Assembly (NCBI GenBank): GCA_936450465.1
Contig: OW388291.1
Coordinates: forward strand, 73,562,436-73,626,435
Length of the DNA stretch: 64,000 bases
From: Gibbula magus
Lineage: Eukaryota > Mollusca > Gastropoda > Trochida > Trochidae
Direction: 5' to 3'
The stretch's first letter is position 1. Each line of letters begins with the position of its first letter. Of the stretch, positions 57,801 through 64,000 are shown one piece after another. The notes beneath the pieces were generated by a model. That model did not search any database, had not been told where the DNA came from, and worked only from the letters and a program-made list of their open reading frames with translations. The translations under genes and the position numbers were made by a program.

Positions 57801-60800
57801 AAACATCTGTTACATTTTCTGTTTGGGAGTTAGCGGGGGTGTCCGAACCATTCCGCTGTCCGAGCCATCCCCGCTCTCCCCTGGTATTTGCGAATCTGAA
57901 TCTGTTACAAATCCTAAAACGAGTGAAGAAATGTTTCTTGATTCTGAACTGAAATCTGTAACATCCACAATACAAAGAAAAGTGACCATGATCTGAAATC
58001 TACCTGGTGGTCACATAGCTAAGCGGAGATAACTCGGGAGTGAAACTGTTTACCACTCAACTTATTTGATCTTTTTTCTCAACTGTTACTCTTTTCATTT
58101 CTCTACAGCCGAGGAAATAGACACCACAATAATGAGGGAACGTATATGCTTATAATACATAAATGTAAAACACAAACAAAAACAATTAGACAGACTTAGA
58201 ATGAGAGTTTAATACTACTTCCCTGGATGTGGGAAGTTCACGCGACAGTTAGAGTTCAACCTGATAGAAATTGTCGTCATATCTTGAATACTTAGTTTAT
58301 ATTGTATCCATCCTCACCCCTTGATCCTCCAAGCAACGAATACGACCACAGCCAGAACCACGACAGCAGAGATTGTGGACAGAGTGATAGCTAAAGTCAT
58401 GACGCTCTTATCTGAAGTGTAGCAATATGACATGCTGGTAAACATATACGACCACAACTGTTGATGCTCAGTTAATTAGCGAGTTATTTGATAATGAAGT
58501 TGATTTTTTAAACAATAAAACATGTTAAATCCATTTCTCCAATGTATTTGGATTAAACTTATGTGTACGATAACACATGAGACCGTGGTTATAATTGGGG
58601 TTGCAAAACCCTAGTAAATAAAATTGTTGTTTTCCTTACGAAGTGTATCTCCTAGCTTTCATACTGTTTATCTGATTATCAAAGGCAAACATTTAAATAC
58701 ATATTAGCAATGCATTAAAGATAAGTTTTACTTAAGAAAACTATGTGCGGGATAAGCATGTCAAAAATCAGTGGAAGGTTTTATCAATAATACATGATTA
58801 ATAAATACTATGCAAACTGATGTACCCGGATATAAGCATAGTTTGGAATCAGATATCAAAGATAAGAATTGTTTACACCCTTCGAAAGTTATTTCTTTCG
58901 TTTAATTTGAATGTTACATTACATAACCACCATCAGCACACTATATCTACTTTATGTAAGAAATGAAGAATTTAGTTTAAACCTTCCTGACGAGTCAATA
59001 AGTAGTGTTTTGTGATATCTTATTGATCTAGTTCGGTCATGTCACATAAACAAGCAAATTGTACCCAAAAAGGCATATATTCAGAATTAGATTGTTCCGC
59101 GGGAGAGTATGCAAATAAAGACCCGAATGCCTCGCCTTATCGCAATAACGCCCTCGCGAGTTTATATGCCGTAACCGCCCCGCACCCGGTCATTATTTAC
59201 TGCATACCCAAAGTGAATGATTATAGTTGGTATCAAAGCGGGGGTATCTTGGTATCAAAGGTTTAGGCCCAAAGCAAAGCTTAGAAAAAATGCAACGTGC
59301 GGCAAGGTCAAGGTTAAAAATTATTATGGCATCAGAAAGGTCTCATGACAATGGAAACAATATATCCCAGAATCGCCGATTCGGGGGCATAAAAAGTACC
59401 GACGAAGATAAGGCCGTTCAGGGTCCATGGTAAGATAGAGGTTAAGTGAGGTGAGGTGAGTTGGTGGTTAACACCGTTTTCAAGAGCATTCACTTATATA
59501 TCACAATTGCTGCAGTAACTATAATTGCAGAGATAAAATCCGCAACCCAAATGAGGTTATGTATTGTGGGAACGCCTGCGAGCATCGACTTGAACAAGCG
59601 AACCATCGGTGGTACTACGCTGAAATTCATGGTATATAGCATTGCACCCAGTTCTCTACAGCAAACAGAGCTGAAGAGTCACCGGCGGGAATCGAACCCC
59701 GGACCTCTTTAACAGTAGCCGAACGCTTGCCGCGATATCCGCCAAAAAAAAAGAAGATGATATATTTAGTTTATATCAATATACCGTTATTGCCAGTTTC
59801 ACTTTCAGGGTTAGTTTCAGGGAGACCATCCACTGCAAGTAGATTATATAAACTGTAGAATTATAACTTTGTATTTAAGTCAAAAATGCTAAATAATGAA
59901 TTGAGTGATTAAAACCCGTTCTTAATATCATAATTCATCAAATGTTCTGCAAATAGTGTTATCACATGGCGCTCAATCAAAGACTTGAATTGTATTTCCT
60001 GCTGTCACTTTATATAATTTTTCAATTCATTCTTTACATCCTCTGCCAAACATTGAATGACAAGAAATTTTGACAAGCAGTTTTGTTAATGAACAATTAT
60101 CTGAAACATTGTGGTCAGCTATGCATTCATCCCAAGACATAATAACCGAGTGGTCTCAATGTAAAATTTGAAGAAAAAAAATCGAATGAAAAAGTCTCCT
60201 AATCATCGCCTCACCTGTGCATTCGTTTTTAGAGGTTCCCCCCAAGCCAGGCGTGGTTTGACCAGCTGGACATTGATGGCACATCACACTGGCCGGAGTG
60301 TCCTGGTAGTAGCCGCGGCCACACAGGACACACACCTGTCTCTCCTCCCGGCTACCTGCAGGGCACTCACCTGGGCAGGTGAAAAGAGGTTTGATATTCG
60401 AGAGGAATACTAATTTAACACAAGCGTAGTCCCTATTATCCTCGGATACCCAGGGTTTTATACATGCTCCGTTACTCTCCACTATATCACCCCTGGGACA
60501 CTCCATCAAGGATATCTAGTACTCAAATTACTCGCCCTTGGTCGGCGTGAGCCAATCAAACTGCAACGCAGCTTGGACCTGCGAGTCAATGAAAATTCAT
60601 TCAACATCTCTCTTCGGTAATTCATCTTACATGGCCGATAAATGCTTCAAGAAAGTGTGCAAAGATTTGAAATTGAAAAAACTCAATGAACTCTATCGAG
60701 CATTTTCATTTGTTACTGACCAAGGACGGGTAACAAGAGTACAGATTTCCTTGAGTGTCCCAGGGGTGATATAGTGGAGAGTAACGGAGCATATATAAAA

Positions 60801-61941
60801 CCCTACGTGGCCGAGGATGATTGATCAATTGTACTTAATTCATATGCTGATAACAAAGGTTTGAAATTGAAGAAGATTAAGTTTGTGACCTCTAGATGGA
60901 TCAAAACTTTATATGTTAATCACGACATTTTGGGGCAACGCATTGTCCGTCCTTCGTCCTCGTAAAGAAAGAGCGAGAAGGAGACCCAAAACATCACGAG
61001 CAAGAAATGAATGGTACACCAACTTCGTGTAATGCCTGTGAAAATATGGTTGATTTTATCATCGTTTTAAACAACAGTGTTGTCATGACGTCATAGAAAC
61101 AACATGATAAAATCACCAAAACATTATATCAGCTACACTTCAATGTCTTAAACCTTTTCATATAATTACTTTTGACCCTCGTGGCTCTGAAGAATTGTTT
61201 TGGATTCTAGATACAACGATCTGTGTTTGCTGAAGAGATACACCTACCGCACATGCCGATGGCAGCAGTCGGGGTAGTGCCAGGAGGACAGTCGATATCG
61301 ACCGAGGTGGAGCCGCTGTTTGTATCTACCGTGAATGTCTTCCCTCCCAGAGTAAACTTGAACACGCTCTCACTGTTGTTCACAAGCTGCTGTGCTGACT
61401 TCTCAAAGTTGATCACATTCGTAAAGTAGTAGGTTAACTTATCTTTTTCTGAAATGTCAGAAGCTGAACATTGTAATCAATGATTTCATTTGAAATACAT
61501 GTCAGTAAGGCAATGAACACATATTTGTATCTGTATGGTGTGTTTCCTGGGACTCGAAAAGAAACCAGGATTTTAGACAACATCAACATCCAATATAAAC
61601 ACATTTGTAATTTATGGTAAAACGGGAATGCTTTTATTGAGTTTAATTCTACTTACGTGAAGCGTCCCCTACAGTCCCGGTGATGTTGAATTTAGTTATG
61701 GCATCATTGTTGAGGGTGAGAGTGATGCTGATTGGTACTCCAGCATCTCTCTTGCTTCTGTGTGTACAATGTACTTGCTGCACTTCAGTCTGACACGTGC
61801 CTTCAGTCCTACACGTGAGGTTCTTTGTTTGAGCTGTAAGTGTGGCAGTTATCAAATCCCAGTTTGAGGAGACAGAGTCACACTGAAGGTTTGGATACGT
61901 CATCTGGTGTGTCATCTTGTAGCCTGTCGAACTCGAAACAG
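54838..61941 (-). CDS. Type I membrane protein with ephrin-receptor-like Cys-rich repeats (C-terminal part)
   Basis: Minus-strand exons are 61941-61657, 61448-61248, 60370-60215, 58411-58318 and 54910-54838, with phases 1-1, 1-1, 1-1, 1-2, 2-0 and no shift. Exons 1-2 encode an extracellular region with Cys pairs, N-glycosylation-type Asn sites and a basic HRSKRDAG stretch, a possible furin site. The end of exon 2 (DCPPGTTPTAAIGMC) and exon 3 (CPAG, CVLCGRGYYQD, CHQCPAGQTT) form ephrin-receptor/GCC2-GCC3-type repeats, as in SVEP1-like proteins. Exon 4 encodes a transmembrane helix (AVVVLAVVVFVAW). Exon 5 gives a cytoplasmic tail with PEPPPYQQ, a WW-domain PPxY motif. The N-terminal part lies beyond the window. 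The name is uncertain. Confidence 0.75.
55695..55850. mobile_element. Foldback element, ~75-bp arms
   Basis: atttcataatgtgtttttt... is the inverse of ...aacaaacacattatgaaat. The arms continue through cttataaacggttgaaa- and gtagcataaatgccg-like segments to a short centre at about 55770. Confidence 0.85.
56271..56371. repeat. Inverted repeat, ~24-bp arms
   Basis: ttagcgtaaacgttctctc and gagagaaacgttttacgctaa surround ~55 bp. Confidence 0.75.
56586..57881. mobile_element. 1.3-kb DNA element with 24-bp TIRs
   Basis: The ends 56586-56609 (ggggagagcggggatggttc ggac) and 57858-57881 are inverse with one mismatch. Further ggac/gtcc-rich boxes (ttgtccgaag, cttcggacaa) lie at 56768-56830 and 57840. 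No transposase frame remains and no clear target duplication is seen, so the superfamily is not assigned. Confidence 0.65.
58412..60214. other. Intron with SINE insertion
   Basis: Apart from the SINE at 59448-59741 there is nothing recognisable. A plus-strand open frame at 59039-59266 has no domain. Confidence 0.45.
59448..59741 (-). mobile_element. tRNA-headed SINE
   Basis: On the minus strand the head reads ggcggatatcgcggcaagcg (A-box region) and then ggggttcgattcccgcc (a good B box), followed by a core and ending in gtgag repeats. Core fragments recur at 8141-8250, 22700-22800 and 53256-53312. Confidence 0.65.
60430..60830. repeat. Inverted duplication of a CPRGDIVESNGA-coding block
   Basis: 60430-60545 (minus) and about 60718-60830 (plus) are inverse copies that both encode ECPRGDIVESNGA followed by a diverged tail. 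It lies between exons of the membrane-protein gene and looks like a duplicated cysteine-repeat exon fragment. The plus-strand copy ends in a stop, and neither joins the gene in clear phase. Confidence 0.6.
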
Positions 61942-62161
61942 CTGTAAATGAAAATGATATTGTGAAAACACCAATCTTGTGTAGTCGGGGGTATAATAAC
62001 GGATTCTTATGAAAGAAAATATCAAAATATATTTTATAAGCGCTTCATAGAGATTTATTGTATATCATTATCCTATTCATAACTTCGGAACAGAAAGACA
62101 CCTTTCTTCACAGTTGATTGAAAGTGTAAGTTTGGAGTTAAAGGATGGGATTTCGCATTAT

Positions 62162-64000
62162 CTACAAAAACCTTATATAAAGTGGAGAGGGCGAGGAAGA
62201 AGAGAGGAATGAGGAAGGGATTGGGTGTAAGAGATCGAGGAGGGAGGGATTGGAGTGGAAGAAAGGGAGAAGGGAGGGAATAGAGAAGAAGAGAGGGAGA
62301 AGGGAGGGAATAGAGAAGAAGAGAGGGAGAAGGGGGATTGGAGTAGAAGAGGGAGGTGGGAGGGAATGGAGTAGAAGAGAGGGAGGAGGGGGAATGGAGT
62401 AGAAGAGAGGGAGAAGAGAGGGAATGGAGAAGAAGAGAGGGAGAAGAGAGGGAATGGAGTAGAAGAAAGGGAGGAGGGGGAATGGAGTAGAAGAGAGGGA
62501 GAAGAGAGGGAATGGAGAAGAAGAGAGGGAGGAGGGAGGGAATGGAGTAGAAGAGAGGGAGAAGAGGGATTGGAGTAGAAGAAAGGGAGGGGGGAGGGAA
62601 TGGAGTAGAAGAGAGGGAGAAGGGAGGGAATGGAGTAGAATAGAGAGAAGGGAGGGAATGGAGAAGAAGGGAGGGAGAAGGGGGATTGGAGAAGAAGAGG
62701 GAGAAGGGATGATTGGAGGCGAAGAAAGGGAGAAGGGAGGGAATGGAGTAGAAGAGAGGGAGAAGGGAGGGAATGGAGAAGAAGAGAGGAAGAAGGGGGA
62801 TTTGAGTAGAAGATAGGTAGAAGGGAGGGAATGGAGAAGAAGAGAAGGAGAAGGGAGGTAATGGAGAAGAAGAAAGGGAGAAGAGAGGGAATGGAGTAGA
62901 AGAGAGGGAGAAGGAAGGGAATGGAGTAGAAGAAAGGGAGAAGGGAGGGAATGGAGTAGAAGAAAGGGAGGGGGGAGGGAATGGAGTAGAAGAGAAGGAG
63001 CAGGGGGATTGGAGTGGAAGAAAGGCAAGAGGGAGGGAATGGAGTAGAAGAGAGGGAGAAGGAAGGGAATGGAGTAGAATAGGGAGAAGGAAGGGAATGG
63101 AGTAGAAGAAAGGGAGAAGGGAGGGAATGGAGTAGAAGAAAGGGAGGGGGGAGGGAATGGAGTAGAAGAGAAGGAGCAGGGGGATTGGAGTAGAAGAAAG
63201 GCAAGAGGGAGGGAATGGAGTAGAAGAGAGGGAGAAGGAAGGGAATGGAGTAGAAGAAAGGGAGAAGGGAGGGAATGGAGTAGAAGAAAGGGAGGGTGGA
63301 GGGAATGGAGTAGAAGAGAAGGAGCAGGGGGATTGGAGTGGAAGAAAGGCAAGAGGGAGGGAATGGAGTAGAAGAGAGGGAGAAGGAAGGGAATGGAGTA
63401 GAATAGGGAGAAGGGAGGGAATGGAGAAGAAGAGAGGGAGAAGGGGGATTGGAGAAGAAGAGGGAGAAGGGATGATTGGAGGCGAAGAAAGGGAGAAGGG
63501 AGGGAATGGAGTAGAAGAGAGGGAGAAGGGAGGGAATGGAGAAGAAGAGAGGGAGAAGGGGGACTTGAGTAGAAGATAGGTAGAAGGGAGGGAATGGAGA
63601 AGAAGAGAAGGAGAAGGGAGGGAATTGAGTAGAAGAAAGGGAGGGGGAGGGAATGGAGTAGAAGAGAGGGAGAAGGGGGATTTGAGTAGAAGATAGGTAG
63701 AAGGGAGGGAATGGAGAAGAAGAGAAGGAGAAGGGAGGGAATAGAGAAGAAGAGAGGGAGAAGGGGGATTGGAGTAGAAGAGGGAGGTGGGAGGGAATGG
63801 AGTAGAAGAGAGGGAGGAGGGGAATGGAGTAGAAGAGAGGGAGAAGAGAGGGAATGTAGAAGAGAGGGAGAAGGAAGGGAATGGAGTAGAATAGGGAGAA
63901 GGGAGGGAATGGAGAAGAAGAGAGGGAGAAGGGGGATTGGAGAAGAAGAGGGAGAAGGGATGATTGGAGGCGAAGAAAGGGAGAAGGGAGGGAATGGAGT
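62162..64000. repeat. Purine-rich satellite (about 28-30 bp unit) reaching the window end
   Basis: At least 1.84 kb of gggagggaatggagtagaag agaggga-type units. Nearly all bases on the plus strand are A or G. A longer block with gggatgattggaggcgaag recurs at about 62708, 63471 and 63959, showing higher-order structure. Minus-strand frames stay open for up to 396 codons of Leu/Ser/Pro/Phe repeats but are not genes. It lies in or upstream of the membrane-protein gene's next intron. Confidence 0.95.

Larger units (their letters stand above)
54911..58317. other. Intron of the membrane-protein gene
   Basis: Contains the two foldbacks and the 1.3-kb TIR element listed separately. No exon was found in the remainder. 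Confidence 0.5.

Noticed and set aside
62162..63352. Leu/Ser/Pro-rich frames of 343 and 396 codons on the minus strand
   Set aside because: Two overlapping frames of the same purine satellite; composition is set by the repeat.

Overview
This is eukaryotic nuclear DNA, AT-rich, with long repeat-filled introns and GT-AG exons. The isthmin and Kunitz genes, together with the repeat content (opisthokont Rex1/CR1-like LINE, tRNA-headed SINE, gtccgtccgtcc-type elements, CATA-type microsatellites, tandem-cored MITEs), suggest a marine mollusc, probably a gastropod. That assignment is an inference. No prokaryotic gene organisation is present.

Region by region (window coordinates): 1-4190 is repeat-derived and has no supported gene. 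At 4191 a Kunitz-domain exon starts and is cut in mid-domain at 4286. Its second half lies 22.4 kb away at 26733-26810. The intervening block (4287-26732) is bounded by ~154-bp nearly perfect inverted repeats and flanked by the same 7-bp direct repeat, so it has the anatomy of one very large DNA transposon inserted into a coding exon. It carries a putative complete three-exon plus-strand gene (5203-10753), weaker minus-strand exon candidates, a telomere-motif satellite inside inverted arms, and a Helitron-like element studded with DR1 nuclear-receptor motifs. No transposase is recognisable.

27-35 kb holds a second, intact Kunitz gene (signal-peptide exon 28875-28947, Kunitz exon 34655-34827) with a possible alternative, cysteine-depleted Kunitz-like last exon (34937-35100). 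Its intron contains a composite foldback/CRE-rich MITE into which a 5'-truncated Rex1/CR1-like LINE has inserted. The uninterrupted version of the same MITE lies at 27.4-27.8 kb.

36.9-49.5 kb is a complete six-exon isthmin gene (TSP1 + AMOP, 442 aa predicted). Splice phases agree across all exons. Its first intron is packed with microsatellite, minisatellite and segmental duplications. 49.5-54.4 kb is intergenic with several MITEs. From 61.9 kb down to 54.4 kb on the minus strand lies the C-terminal part of a type I membrane protein with ephrin-receptor-like cysteine-rich repeats, a transmembrane exon and a PPPY-containing tail. Its upstream part leaves the window through a purine-rich satellite (62162-64000).

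The main biological story is genome plasticity around secreted or membrane cysteine-rich proteins: a giant insertion has split one Kunitz gene, and the neighbouring paralogue may offer two terminal exons. All gene models were read by eye from splice signals and frame; none has transcript support here.
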